Shown piece after piece: positions 34,715 to 44,207 of a DNA stretch of 64,000 bases; position 1 is the stretch's first letter, and each line of letters opens with the position of its first letter. The translations under genes were made by a program, and so were the position numbers. Source of the DNA: Streptomyces kanamyceticus (GTDB taxonomy: Bacteria > Actinomycetota > Actinomycetes > Streptomycetales > Streptomycetaceae). The DNA lies in assembly GCF_008704495.1 (NCBI RefSeq), contig NZ_CP023699.1:9486001-9550000 (forward strand), in the 5' to 3' direction. The notes beneath the pieces are model-generated. The model ran no database searches, was not told the origin of the DNA, and saw only the letters and a program-made list of their open reading frames with translations.

Positions 34715-35705
34715 GGGCCGCCACCCCCGCCCGCGGACGCAGCCCTGTCGCGTACAGATAATCGAGGGCGTCGGCGGGGTCGGGTTTGGGGCTTTCGAGG
34801 GCGAACTGCCGCGCGGACTCCAGCACTTCCTCCACCTCACGGTCGATGCGCTCCCGGGCCTCGGGCGCGATGAGCTCCGCCTGGACGAGCAGCGGGTCAC
34901 GGGAGCGCCCTTCGGCGACTTCCTCCCGCGTCCGGTAGCGGACGAACGACTTGTGCTCCCAGGTGTGATGGGCGTCGAAGCGGTACGCGGCGCACTCAAG
35001 GAGCGCGGGGCCGCCGCCCGACCGGGCCCGCTCCGCGTACTCCCGCGTGGCGGCCATGACGGCCTCGGCGTCCGTACCGTCGATCCGCGCGGCGGGAATC
35101 CCGAACGCGGCGGCCCGGCCGACGATCGTGCCCGCCACCGCGTCGTCCACGGTGAGGGTGGAGGCGTATCCGTTGTTCTCACAGACGAAGAGGACCGGAA
35201 GCCGCCAGAGCGCCGCCAGGTTGAACGATTCGAGGACCACGCCCTGGCTGACCGCGCCGTCGCCGAAGAAGCTGACCGCGATCCGGTCCTCGCCCGCGCG
35301 CGTCGCCGCCCAGGCGGCACCGGTCGCGATCGGGGCACCGGCCCCGACGATGCCGTTGGCGCCGAGGATGCCGAGGCTGACGTCCGCCGCGTGCATGGAG
35401 CCGCCACGGCCCTTGTTGAGACCGGTGACCCGGCCGGTCAACTCGGCCATCATGCCCGCCGGATCGGCACCCTTGGCCAGTACGTGGCCGTGGCCCCGGT
35501 GCGTGCTGGTGATGTAGTCGTCGGGGCGCAGTGCCGCGCACACCCCGGCCGCGATGGCCTCCTGGCCGATGTAGGGATGGATGCCGCCCGCGATTTCCCC
35601 GGAACGCACCAACTTGACGCAGTACTCCTCGAAGCGGCGGATCAGCCGCATGGTTCGGTACAGCCGTTCCCTCGTCGAGTACTGCTCACTCGTGGCGTCA
35701 CTCAT
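34707..35705 (-). CDS. 2-oxoacid/acetoin dehydrogenase E1 component, alpha subunit
   Basis: Alpha subunit, 332 residues, carrying the TPP motif GDG...NN (FFGDGAVSQG to VCENNGY). Also visible are GGIHPYIGQEAIAAG, THRGHGHVLAKGADPAGMMA and GRGGSMHAAD, a pattern closest to acetoin dehydrogenase or pyruvate dehydrogenase E1 alpha. The active-site phosphorylation-loop region YRTREEV is present near 265. ATG at 35705 follows GAGGGG. It is divergent from NRPS 1 and may supply an acyl precursor to the cluster, although no E2 is nearby. Confidence 0.9.
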   Translation of the reverse strand: MSDATSEQYSTRERLYRTMRLIRRFEEYCVKLVRSGEIAGGIHPYIGQEAIAAGVCAALRPDDYITSTHRGHGHVLAKGADPAGMMAELTGRVTGLNKGRGGSMHAADVSLGILGANGIVGAGAPIATGAAWAATRAGEDRIAVSFFGDGAVSQGVVLESFNLAALWRLPVLFVCENNGYASTLTVDDAVAGTIVGRAAAFGIPAARIDGTDAEAVMAATREYAERARSGGGPALLECAAYRFDAHHTWEHKSFVRYRTREEVAEGRSRDPLLVQAELIAPEARERIDREVEEVLESARQFALESPKPDPADALDYLYATGLRPRAGVAARA

Positions 35706-36169
35706 GGCGTGCCCCTCGTGGTCGAAACCGACGCCCGAAGACATCGAGGCGGAAAGGACGGGAGCTACCGCGGGCCATGAGATTCCACATCCGCTGATTT
35801 CGCGGAAACGGTCCGCGTCGCGGTGCTGAAACCGCCTCATCCGGCCGACGATATTCCGGTCCGAAGACGCTTCGTGCAGACATAGTGCGGACAGATATGT
35901 CAGAGCCGTGGAACGCCGGGATCCTAACCTGCCCTCCAGAACAGCAGCAACCATCCGGCGACCGTGGCACACGGCTTCGTAGCGGCTGCCAAACGCTGGT
36001 GACTGCCCCTATTGGCCGACATGCCAGGCAGGTTGGCGTTTGTAGCGATCTCGCCCCCTTCCCAGGCGGCGACCGTGCTTGCTAGAGTCCGATTTCGTTC
36101 GCCTTCGGGTTCCCAGGAAACGTGCCACATGTTTCTCATGACCGCATCACGACGAATGCGAGGGACTTC
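35706..36169. promoter_or_regulatory. Divergent promoter region E1 alpha / NRPS 1
   Basis: 464 bases, visibly richer in A/T than the flanking genes, with no convincing ORF. A TAGAGT hexamer at 36083-36088 is a possible -10 element for NRPS 1, though no good -35 is seen. The size suggests regulated transcription of the cluster in both directions. Confidence 0.45.
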
Positions 36170-39100
36170 ATGCCGGGGCCGCACGACAAAGTAACTCCGG
36201 ATCACCCAAGCGAGTTTTTGCCCTTGTTGGCCGCCCAACGGGGAATTTGGTTCGCGCAGGCTCTGGCACCCACCGTCACGCACCACAGCATCTCCGACTG
36301 CCTCGACATCGAAGGACCCGTGGACCCGGCGCTCCTCCAGGAGGCCCACCGGCGGGTGACCACGGAAATGGAGGCGCTGCGCCTGCGCTTCGTGGAGGGC
36401 CCCGAGGGCCCCGTGCAGTACGTCGACGATTCCGCGCGGCCGCCCGCCCACTACTTCGACGTCAGTTCCGACGCCGACCCGCGGGCCGCGGCAGAGGCCT
36501 GGATGCGCGCCGACATGGCCAAGGAGGTGAAACTGTCGGAGCCCCCGCCGTTCACCACGGCGCTGTTCAAGCTGGCGGCCGACCGGTTCACGCTCTTCCG
36601 CCGCGTCCACCACCTGCTCCTCGACGGCGGCTCTCTGGGCATGCTGCACCGCCGCACCGCCCAGGTGTACACGGCGCTCGCCGAAGGCCGGACCGTCGGC
36701 GACAACCCCTTCCGGCCCTTCCGCATGCTGGTGGAGAGCGAGACGGCCTACCTCGCCTCCACGCGCCGCGAGCGGGACCGCAAGTACTGGCTCGAGCGGC
36801 TCGCCGACCGGCCCGAACCGGTGCGCCTGACCACCCGGCGCACGGCGGGCGGCGCGGACGTGCTGGTGCGCAAGACCGCCGTGGAACCGGCGCGCCTCGC
36901 ACGGCTGCGCGCGGCAGCCGAGCGATTCGCCGTCAGCTGGGTCGAGTTGACGACCGGCATCACCGCCGCCTACACCGCGCGGATGACCAACGCGCCCGAG
37001 GTCACGATCGGCATGCCGGTCGCGGCACGGCTGACCAAGGTCGAGCGGGACACCCCCGGCATGCTGACCAACCCCGTGCCGCTGCGCATCGCCACCGACG
37101 CGGGGACCTCGCTCGCGGACTTCCTCAAGGACACCCGGGCCGAGGCGCGCGCCGCGTTCCAGCGCAGCCGGTTCCCCTCGGAGGAACTCAGCAGGGAACT
37201 GGGACTGCTCGGCACGGACCGGCGCCTGTGGGGCCCCGCGTTGAACGTCATGGGCTTCTCCTACGACCTCGACTTCGCCGGGGCGACGGCGCGCGTGCGG
37301 ACGCTCTCCCACGGTCACGTCGCCGACCTGATGTTCACCTTCTTCCAGACGTCCGCCGACGGCTCCGTGGACCTCATCGCCGCCGCCAACACCGACCTCC
37401 ATCAGCCGGGCGAACTCGACGCGCACCTCGACCGGTTCCTGCACTTCGCGGACGGCGTCGCCGCCGCGGATCCGGGGACACCGATCGGCGCCCTGCCCCT
37501 CCTGCGCGCCGAGGAACGCGAGCAACTGCTCGTCTGGGGCGCCGGGCCCGTCAAGGACATCCCCGAGGTCGGGATGCACACCCTGGTCGAGCAGTGGGCG
37601 CAACGGACCCCGGACGCGGCGGCGGTCGAACTGCACGGCGGCGCCACGCACAGCTTCCGCGAGCTCAACGAGCGGTCCTCCAGGCTCGCGCGGTACCTGG
37701 TCTCCCGCGGCGTCGGCCCCGGCAGCGTGGTGGGCCTGTCCCTGCCCAGGTCCCCGGACCTGGTGGCGGCCGTCATCGGCGTACTGAAGACCGGCGCCGC
37801 CTTCCTGCCCCTCGACTCGGCCTATCCGGTGGACCGGCTCGCCTTCATGGTGGCCGACGCGGCGCCCGCGCTGCTGTTGCTGCACTCCTCGACGGCCCAC
37901 CTCGCGGAGGTCCTCGACACCGAGAGCCTCCTGCTGGACGACCCGGGCCTGCGGCGGACGCTCGCCGGACTGCCCGGGCACGACCTCACCGACGACGAGC
38001 GCACCGGTCCTTTCGACGCGGGGCTCCCGGCGTATCTGATCTACACCTCGGGATCCACCGGGCGCCCCAAGGGAGTCGTGGTGCCGCACCGCGGCGTCGT
38101 CAACATCACCGGAGCCATGCTGGACCGGCTCGGTTCCGGGCCCGGCGGTCGTACGCTGCAGTTCGCCTCCGCGAGCTTCGACGCGTCCGTGGGGGAGATG
38201 ACCCAGTCGGTGCTGGTCGGCGGGACGCTGGTGATCGCCCCGAGTGACCGTCTCGCGCCGGGCCCCGACCTCGCCAGGGTCCTGGACGAGGCGGGCATCA
38301 ACGACCTGGTCCTCGCCCCCTCGGTGCTCGAAGTGATGTCACCGGACGACCTGCCCCCCGGCGTCACCATCACCATCGTGGGCGAGGCGTCGTCACCGGA
38401 CGTCGTCAGGCGCTGGTCGCCGGTCTGCCGCCTGATCAACGGCTACGGACCCACCGAGGCCACCATCTCCACCGCGATGAGCCTGCCGCTCTCACCGGCC
38501 GACGCCGAGGCGCCGCCGATCGGCAAGCCCCTGCGCAACGTCCGCGTCCGCGCCCTCGACGAGCACCTCGAACTGGTTCCCGTCGGGGCGGTGGGGGAGC
38601 TGTATGTGGCCGGGGCTGGTGTGACTCGGGGCTACCGCGGCCGGGACGAACTGACCGCGGAGCGCTTCGTCCGCGACCCCTACGGACCCGAGGGTTCCCG
38701 GATGTACCGCACGGGCGACCTGGTCCGCTGGACCACCGAGGGCGACCTGGTCTTCGTCGGCCGCAACGACGACCAGGTCTCGCTGCGGGGCTACCGCATC
38801 GAGCTGGGCGAGGTCGAGGCGGCGATCCGGGAGGTGCCGGGTGTCGCGCGGGCCGCGGCGACGGTGATCGAGGACGCGACCGGCGACCGACGCCTGATCG
38901 GCTACGCCGTGCCCGAGCCCGGCAGGCGCCTCGACCCGGCCGCCGTACGCTCCGAGGTCGGCGACCGGCTGCCCGGCTATCTGACCCCGAGCCAGCTGGT
39001 GTGCCTGGACGAACTGCCGCTGACCGCCAGCGGCAAACTGGACCGCAACGCGCTGCCCGAGCCCACGGCGGCCGCCGCGGACCGCAACCAGGTGCCGCGC

Positions 39101-40126
39101 ACCGCTGTCGAGGAGATCCTGGCCGGACTCTTCGCCCGCATCCTCAAGGTTCCCCAGGTCAACATCGACGACAACTTCTTCGACCTGGGCGGACATTCGC
39201 TCTCCGCCACCCGCCTCCTGGGCCGGATCCGGTCCACGCTGGGCAGGGAACTGTCGGTCGGTGAACTGTTCGCGAGCCCCACGGTGGCCGGTCTCGCACG
39301 GCAGCTCGGGGACGGCGCCGTACGCAACCGCGACGACGTCCTCGTTCCCCTGCGCGGGACGGGCAAGAAGCCGCCCCTGTTCTGTGTCCACCCCGCCGAC
39401 GGGCAGAGCTGGGTGTACGTGCGGCTCGCGGGCCACCTTCCGGCCGACATACCCCTGTACGGACTCCAGGCGCACAGCCTGACCGCGCAGGACGGTCTGC
39501 CGGGCACCCTGGACGAGCTGGCGGCCCAGTACCTGGACGCCGTGCGCACCGTTCAACCCGCCGGCCCCTACCGCCTGTTGGGGCTGTCCTTCGGCGCGGC
39601 CGCGGCCCATGCGATGGCCGTGCGGCTGCGGGAGCAGGGGGAGGAGGTGGAGTTGCTGGCCATGCTGGACGGCTACCCGGCGCCGACGGACCACGATCCG
39701 GCGGGCCAGGGCATGTCGGAGCCGGACGCGCTCCGAGCGCTCCTCGCCCGCTTCGACTGCCCCGCGCCGGACACCGCCGGTGAGCCCCTGACGATCGCGC
39801 GGGCCACCGGGGCCCTGCGTGCGGTCTCCGAAGAACCGGCCGACCTGGCGGAGCTCGACGAGAGCAGGGTCGCGGCGCTCGTCCGGACGTACCGGCACAC
39901 CAGCGCCCTGCTGGGGGCCCACCGCCCCGAACCCTTCGACGGGGACGCGGTGTTCTTCACGGCCACGCGGGGCGGGGCCGCGCCGACTCCGCACGCCGAG
40001 TCCTGGGATCCTTTCGTACGCGGCCGCCTGACGCGGCACGACATCGACTGCGCCCACGACGAGTTGACCCACGCCTCGGCGCTGGCCGTGGTGGCACAGG
40101 TCATCACCGCGGGGCCGGACGCCTGA
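36170..40126 (+). CDS. Single-module NRPS 1 (C-A-T-TE)
   Basis: Nonribosomal peptide synthetase of 1318 residues. The condensation domain (about 12-430) has the active motif HHLLLDG (His147, His148, Asp152). The adenylation domain (about 455-950) has [33 protein letters not shown] and the closing TASGKLDRN lysine. The carrier domain has FFDLGGHSL (Ser1010). The thioesterase (about 1065-1310) has GLSFGA (Ser1140). By-eye specificity residues are D-A-G-V-T-V-G-I-S-K, which I cannot match to an amino acid. ATG at 36170 follows GAGGGA; GTG at 36122 is also in frame. A C-domain at the start implies an acyl or aminoacyl donor supplied in trans. Confidence 0.95.
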   Translation: MPGPHDKVTPDHPSEFLPLLAAQRGIWFAQALAPTVTHHSISDCLDIEGPVDPALLQEAHRRVTTEMEALRLRFVEGPEGPVQYVDDSARPPAHYFDVSSDADPRAAAEAWMRADMAKEVKLSEPPPFTTALFKLAADRFTLFRRVHHLLLDGGSLGMLHRRTAQVYTALAEGRTVGDNPFRPFRMLVESETAYLASTRRERDRKYWLERLADRPEPVRLTTRRTAGGADVLVRKTAVEPARLARLRAAAERFAVSWVELTTGITAAYTARMTNAPEVTIGMPVAARLTKVERDTPGMLTNPVPLRIATDAGTSLADFLKDTRAEARAAFQRSRFPSEELSRELGLLGTDRRLWGPALNVMGFSYDLDFAGATARVRTLSHGHVADLMFTFFQTSADGSVDLIAAANTDLHQPGELDAHLDRFLHFADGVAAADPGTPIGALPLLRAEEREQLLVWGAGPVKDIPEVGMHTLVEQWAQRTPDAAAVELHGGATHSFRELNERSSRLARYLVSRGVGPGSVVGLSLPRSPDLVAAVIGVLKTGAAFLPLDSAYPVDRLAFMVADAAPALLLLHSSTAHLAEVLDTESLLLDDPGLRRTLAGLPGHDLTDDERTGPFDAGLPAYLIYTSGSTGRPKGVVVPHRGVVNITGAMLDRLGSGPGGRTLQFASASFDASVGEMTQSVLVGGTLVIAPSDRLAPGPDLARVLDEAGINDLVLAPSVLEVMSPDDLPPGVTITIVGEASSPDVVRRWSPVCRLINGYGPTEATISTAMSLPLSPADAEAPPIGKPLRNVRVRALDEHLELVPVGAVGELYVAGAGVTRGYRGRDELTAERFVRDPYGPEGSRMYRTGDLVRWTTEGDLVFVGRNDDQVSLRGYRIELGEVEAAIREVPGVARAAATVIEDATGDRRLIGYAVPEPGRRLDPAAVRSEVGDRLPGYLTPSQLVCLDELPLTASGKLDRNALPEPTAAAADRNQVPRTAVEEILAGLFARILKVPQVNIDDNFFDLGGHSLSATRLLGRIRSTLGRELSVGELFASPTVAGLARQLGDGAVRNRDDVLVPLRGTGKKPPLFCVHPADGQSWVYVRLAGHLPADIPLYGLQAHSLTAQDGLPGTLDELAAQYLDAVRTVQPAGPYRLLGLSFGAAAAHAMAVRLREQGEEVELLAMLDGYPAPTDHDPAGQGMSEPDALRALLARFDCPAPDTAGEPLTIARATGALRAVSEEPADLAELDESRVAALVRTYRHTSALLGAHRPEPFDGDAVFFTATRGGAAPTPHAESWDPFVRGRLTRHDIDCAHDELTHASALAVVAQVITAGPDA

Positions 40127-40134
40127 CCGTACGC

Positions 40135-40182
40135 GCGAAGCGGCCCGGGCCACCGCCGAGAGGCGGTGGCCCGGGCCGCTTC
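40135..40182. terminator. Strong bidirectional terminator
   Basis: Perfect 22-bp stem (arms 40135-40156 and 40161-40182) with a GAGA tetraloop, and outer CCGTAC/GTACGG arms at 40126-40131 and 40183-40188 that extend it. It separates the convergent NRPS 1 and aminotransferase genes. Confidence 0.9.
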
Positions 40183-40204
40183 GGTACGGCTGGGGCGGGG
40201 CCGG

Positions 40205-41506
40205 TCAGTACCGGATCTCCGCTAGCGCCTTGTCCAGCGTGGTCACGATCTCCTCGACGTCGGAGGGGGCGACGACCAACGGCGGGATGATCATGATGGC
40301 GGGGGCCATGGCGAGCGAGGAGACGAGCACGCCCCGCTCCTCCAGGGCGAGCCGCAGATGATCGGCCGTCGCGCCGCCCGCCAGCGCCCCGTCCCCGGCG
40401 GACGCCATCTCGACGGCCTGCATCAGACCGGCGCCGCGCACTGCCGCCACGTGCGGATGCCGCGCCGCCACCTCGTCCAGGCCGCTGCGCAGCAGCGCGC
40501 CCATGGCATCGACGTTCTCCAGTACGTCGCCGTCGGCGAGCGTGTCGATGACGGCCATCGACGCGGCGAGCCCGAGGGGGTGCCCGTCGTTGGTCGAGCC
40601 GATCAGGAACTTCTGCTCGAAGTCGAGGTCGAAGAGGCGGGCGGAGACCTCGTCGGACAGCACCACGGCCGACAACGGCGCGTACCCGGCGCTCAGCCCC
40701 TTGCCCAGGGTGAGGATGTCGGGGCGGATGCCGACCTGTTCGGTGCGGGTGAACGCGCCGGTGCGGCCCATGCCGGTGCTGACCTCGTCGACGATCAGAT
40801 GGATGCCGTGGCCGCGGCAGAACCGTTCGAGCGAGTGCAGATAGTCGTCGGAAAGGACGTGCCCGCCCTCGCCCACGACGAGTTCGACGACCACCGCCGC
40901 CACCCGCTCGGGGCCGTACGCGGTGATGGTCTGTTCGAGCCCCGCGCCGGGGGCGGCCGCGCCCTCGAAGGGACCGGAGACGTGATGGACCTCCGGCAGC
41001 AGCGGCCCCGACTGGTCGTGCACGTACGACATGCCGGTCACGGCCCCCGCACCCGAGCCGAGGCCGTGGTAGCCGTGCCACATGCCGAAGACCGCGAGCC
41101 GATCCCGGTCCCCGCCGCTGTGGTGCAGGAAGCGCGAGAGCAGTACCGCCGTCTCCACCGCCTGCGAGCCGTTGCTGCAGTACCGGATCTTGTTCATGTG
41201 TACGGGAAGGTGGGGGAGGAGCGCCTCTGCGGCCTCCACGGCGATCGCCCCCGGCCTTCCGTAGCCGACCAGGTTGGCGAACGGCAGGGTGCGCAGCTGC
41301 CGTTCGATGGCCTCCGTGACCTTCGGGTGGTCATATCCGAGGGTGACGTTCCACAGACCGGAGCGGGCGTCGAGGAACCAACGCCCCGCGGCATCGCGCA
41401 CCCGTACGCCGCGCCCCTCGACCAGCATGTTCTCGTGGGACAAGGTGGTGAGGTAGGCGCCCATGCTCGGGCTGTTCCACAGCGGATAGGTGTCTCGATC
41501 GATCAC
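40205..41506 (-). CDS. Class III PLP aminotransferase
   Basis: Fold-type I, class III aminotransferase of 433 residues, of the omega-aminotransferase/DAPA-aminotransferase type. It has FLDARSGLWNVTLGYDHPKV, SNGSQAVETA (cofactor phosphate loop), WHGYHG, the PLP-pyridine Asp240 (IVDEVSTGMGRTG) and Schiff-base Lys269 (TLGKGLSAGYAPLS). It probably makes or consumes an amine or beta/omega-amino acid for the cluster. GTG at 41506 has AAGGAG 7 bases upstream. Co-directional with the O-methyltransferase gene 52 bases upstream, so likely one transcript. Confidence 0.92.
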   Translation of the reverse strand: MIDRDTYPLWNSPSMGAYLTTLSHENMLVEGRGVRVRDAAGRWFLDARSGLWNVTLGYDHPKVTEAIERQLRTLPFANLVGYGRPGAIAVEAAEALLPHLPVHMNKIRYCSNGSQAVETAVLLSRFLHHSGGDRDRLAVFGMWHGYHGLGSGAGAVTGMSYVHDQSGPLLPEVHHVSGPFEGAAAPGAGLEQTITAYGPERVAAVVVELVVGEGGHVLSDDYLHSLERFCRGHGIHLIVDEVSTGMGRTGAFTRTEQVGIRPDILTLGKGLSAGYAPLSAVVLSDEVSARLFDLDFEQKFLIGSTNDGHPLGLAASMAVIDTLADGDVLENVDAMGALLRSGLDEVAARHPHVAAVRGAGLMQAVEMASAGDGALAGGATADHLRLALEERGVLVSSLAMAPAIMIIPPLVVAPSDVEEIVTTLDKALAEIRY

Positions 41507-41558
41507 GGCCTGGCTCCTTGTCTGCGGTCCGCCGACGGTGGTTCCCCGGTCACCACGC

Positions 41559-42581
41559 TCAGGGGGTGGCGAGCGGACGTGCTTCGATGACGCACATCCC
41601 GGGCGGCCCCTGCACCACCCGCTCCAGTCGCCAGCCACCGCGTTCCAGGAGTCGCCGGTACTCCGGCAGCGTCCGTTCCTTCGCACGGTGGTAGAGGGCG
41701 AGCATGGCGACGTCGGCCCAGGCCTGGATGGCCGACGGAACGGCGTCGTCCGGCAGGACGTCCTCGAAGATCCGCAGCACGGCCGTGTCGTCGCCGCCGC
41801 GCCGCACGGCGGCGAGGATCGCTGCCACGCTGTCGTCGTCCCAGTCGTGCAGGACGCGGGAGAGCACATAGACGTCCGCGCGCGGCGGCGGGACGAACAG
41901 ATCGCCGGTCCGCACCGTGCAGCGGTCGTCGACGCCCTGCTCCGACAGATAGGTACGGGCGCGCCCGAGCACCTCCGGCTGGTCGACGAGAATGCCCCGC
42001 GCGTCCGGTACTTCGTCCAGGATGTCGGCGAGCAGTACCCCGATGCCGCCCGCGATGTCGGCCACGGTGCCCTCGGCGGGCCAGTCCAGGAGCGGCACGC
42101 ACGGCAGCGTCAGCAACCGCGCCTGCTCCGCCATCGCCTGGCCGAAGACGAGCTGTTGGTCGGGGTGCTTCGCCAGGTGCTCCCAGAAGTCGACGCCCAG
42201 GGCGTGCCGGGTGGCGGGCCCGCCGTCCTTGAGGGTCTCGGTGAGCGCGTTGCCGACGTCCGGGATGCCGAATGTGGCGAACGTCGCCCACAGTGACATC
42301 GGGTGACGGCGGCACAGCACCTTGCCCCGTTCGGTGAGTTCGGCGCTGACGCGGCCCGGGTCGACGTCGACGATCCCGCTGCCCGCGAGGAGCACGAGCA
42401 TCCGCCGCAGGGCGTCCTCGTCCGTGCCCGTCTCCTCGGCGAGAGCGGCGATGTCGCGTCTGCCGTCCGCCATCCGGTCGGGGATGGACAGCCGGGTCAC
42501 GGCGCAGAGGCTGTGAAAGACGAGCCCTTGCTGATAGGCGTCCAACAACGCCGCGACGTCGCGTAATGGTTCAGCAGCCAA
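41559..42581 (-). CDS. SAM-dependent O-methyltransferase (Methyltransf_2 type)
   Basis: O-methyltransferase of 340 residues with an N-terminal winged-helix dimerisation domain (about 10-95), as in antibiotic and plant O-methyltransferases. The SAM domain has DIAGGIGVLLADIL and the catalytic-His segment SRVLHDWDDDS, followed by RIFEDVLPDDAVPS. Likely methylates a hydroxyl of the cluster product. TTG at 42581 is chosen because GGAGGA lies 5 bases upstream; the longer in-frame reading covers an intergenic region. Codon 6 is then TTA, suggesting bldA control. Confidence 0.88.
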   Translation of the reverse strand: MAAEPLRDVAALLDAYQQGLVFHSLCAVTRLSIPDRMADGRRDIAALAEETGTDEDALRRMLVLLAGSGIVDVDPGRVSAELTERGKVLCRRHPMSLWATFATFGIPDVGNALTETLKDGGPATRHALGVDFWEHLAKHPDQQLVFGQAMAEQARLLTLPCVPLLDWPAEGTVADIAGGIGVLLADILDEVPDARGILVDQPEVLGRARTYLSEQGVDDRCTVRTGDLFVPPPRADVYVLSRVLHDWDDDSVAAILAAVRRGGDDTAVLRIFEDVLPDDAVPSAIQAWADVAMLALYHRAKERTLPEYRRLLERGGWRLERVVQGPPGMCVIEARPLATP

Positions 42582-42727
42582 GAATCCTCCAGCAAGCCGT
42601 TGACGTCCGCCTTCCGCTTTCCTGCGGCGGGGGGCGTCGTTGATGCGGGACGGGGTGTCCGCGGATGCGCTTTGCGTGGGGAGAGACGGAACCGTACGGC
42701 GACCCCTCGGGGGGTGTTCCGATTCCG

Positions 42728-42741
42728 CTCGGTATACCGAG
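42728..42741. promoter_or_regulatory. Perfect 14-bp palindrome
   Basis: CTCGGTATACCGAG, fully symmetric, about 147 bases upstream of the O-methyltransferase start and 446 upstream of the desaturase start. Likely operator for a dimeric regulator; no such regulator is encoded nearby. Confidence 0.5.
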
Positions 42742-43002
42742 AGTGACGAATCCGGCTCGGGCAATCGTAGACTATACATGCCGGAGTGATGATTTCCGGT
42801 GGGCGTCGGAACCTGCCCGAGACACCGGATCGGCCCCATTTTGCACCGACTTCGGGACCTGCTCCCGTGCCGAACCGCCGGAATGTCGGAGTTCGGAAAG
42901 GGGGCCTTGACTGGGGGTGCCGCCCGCAATGAAGATGGCATGCGGGTGCGCCGCTGGCGCACCGGAGATACAGCTGTCCTGGCCGTAGAGATTCCCGACG
43001 CA

Positions 43003-43042
43003 ACACGGTTCGAGCGTATGGCGCGACACGGTTCGAGCGTAT
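43003..43042 (+). repeat. Two 17-bp direct repeats before the desaturase operon
   Basis: ACACGGTTCGAGCGTAT at 43003-43019 and again at 43026-43042, period 23 bp (close to two helical turns), 145 bases upstream of the desaturase ATG. Spacing suits an activator binding as tandem dimers, as SARP-type activators do, but the sequence is not one I recognise. Confidence 0.6.
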
Positions 43043-43186
43043 TCGGAACGCCGGAGAGATGAAGCAGATCTCCGTCACAGGACCCTGCCTTGAGGCAGTG
43101 GCGATTTCCATGCAGACGGCTGCAGTCGTCCACCGCAGCCCCGCACTTCATTGCTCCCGGCAGCGGTCGGTCGATAAGGGGGATTA

Positions 43187-44146
43187 ATGGGACGCCCAGC
43201 GGACGGAGCGGCGGGATGCGATGCCCGGACGTCGATGGATGCAGTAGCCATCCGTGAAGTCCGAAACGCAATTCGGGGCGAGATTCGCGGCCGATTATTC
43301 ACGTTTAAAGTGCTGGTCTGCGCCTTGATCACGGCTGCGGGATGCTGGCTGGCACTCCAGCCGCAGCTGTCCCTGCGACTGTGCGGAGTCCTGCTGATCG
43401 GGCTCATGTTCGCGCACGCCGCGGAACTCCAGCACGAGACCCTGCACGGTCTCGCCTACCGCAGCCGGCGGGCCAACCGCGTGGTGGGCGTGCTGCTCGG
43501 TCTGCCGATGCTGATCTCGTACACCGCCTACCGCGTGGCCCACATGCGCCACCACCGTGACCTCGGCACCCCGGGGAACCGCGAGTTCTTCGACTACGGG
43601 GACCAGTACGGCAAGGGGGAGGGCGGGAGCCGGATCGGCACCGCGCTGACCTGGTTCGCCCGCTTCACCATGGCGTACCACTACTGGCAGTTCGGAGTCG
43701 GCGTCGGGAAGGCGCTGCGGGGCAGCCGCTTCGACGGCGAGAGCGCCGTCAACACCCGCCGCATCCGCGCCGAGCACCTGCTCGCCGTGTCCGCCCTCGT
43801 CGTCGGGGCCGTGCTCTCGGTGGTGTTCGCCAGCCCCGCGGCCCTCTGGCTCTGGCTCCTTCCGATGGTCGTGGTGGCGGCGCCCATGCACGCGCTGATC
43901 GAGCTGCCGGAACACTTCCGCTGCGAAACGCTCGACCGCTCGCCGTTCGCCAACACCCGGACGATCAAGTCCAATTGGCTGCTCACCTGGTACACCAACG
44001 GCAACAACTTCCACGTCGAGCACCATCTGATGCCCAACCTTCCCATCGAGCGGCTGCCGGACCTCCATGTCGAGGTGCGCGAAAGCCTGCGCCACTACCA
44101 CCCCGGCTACTTCGCCTACTTCAGGAGCTTCCTGGGCGGCAAGTAG
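43187..44146 (+). CDS. Membrane fatty acid desaturase-like di-iron enzyme
   Basis: Integral-membrane di-iron oxygenase of 319 residues with four or more hydrophobic segments. The three histidine boxes are HETLH (83-87), HMRHH (119-123) and HVEHH (about 275). It would desaturate or hydroxylate a lipid or carrier-bound acyl chain at the membrane. ATG at 43187 has AAGGGGG 4 bases upstream. Codon 37 (43295-43297) is TTA, so translation likely needs bldA tRNA. First gene of an operon running to 50273. Confidence 0.88.
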   Translation: MGRPADGAAGCDARTSMDAVAIREVRNAIRGEIRGRLFTFKVLVCALITAAGCWLALQPQLSLRLCGVLLIGLMFAHAAELQHETLHGLAYRSRRANRVVGVLLGLPMLISYTAYRVAHMRHHRDLGTPGNREFFDYGDQYGKGEGGSRIGTALTWFARFTMAYHYWQFGVGVGKALRGSRFDGESAVNTRRIRAEHLLAVSALVVGAVLSVVFASPAALWLWLLPMVVVAAPMHALIELPEHFRCETLDRSPFANTRTIKSNWLLTWYTNGNNFHVEHHLMPNLPIERLPDLHVEVRESLRHYHPGYFAYFRSFLGGK

Positions 44147-44151
44147 CCCTC

Positions 44152-44196
44152 GCACGTGGACGGACGGAAGAACACGGAAGCACGTGGACGGACGGA
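44152..44196 (+). repeat. 17-bp direct repeat between desaturase and GNAT genes
   Basis: GCACGTGGACGGACGGA at 44152-44168 and 44180-44196, period 28, in the short gap before the GNAT gene. Probably a small local duplication. Confidence 0.6.
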
Positions 44197-44207
44197 GGGA
44201 AGGGACC

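Larger units (their letters stand above)
42582..43186. promoter_or_regulatory. Long divergent promoter region in the cluster
   Basis: 605 bases between the O-methyltransferase and desaturase starts with no supportable gene. It contains a 14-bp perfect palindrome and a pair of 17-bp direct repeats (listed separately). A TAGACTATACAT stretch near 42768-42779 offers possible -10 hexamers. This is the most likely control point of the main operon. Confidence 0.6.

Noticed and set aside
35924..38089. 721-codon minus-strand frame across NRPS 1
   Set aside because: No motifs, shadow composition; NRPS 1 condensation and adenylation motifs occupy the opposite strand.
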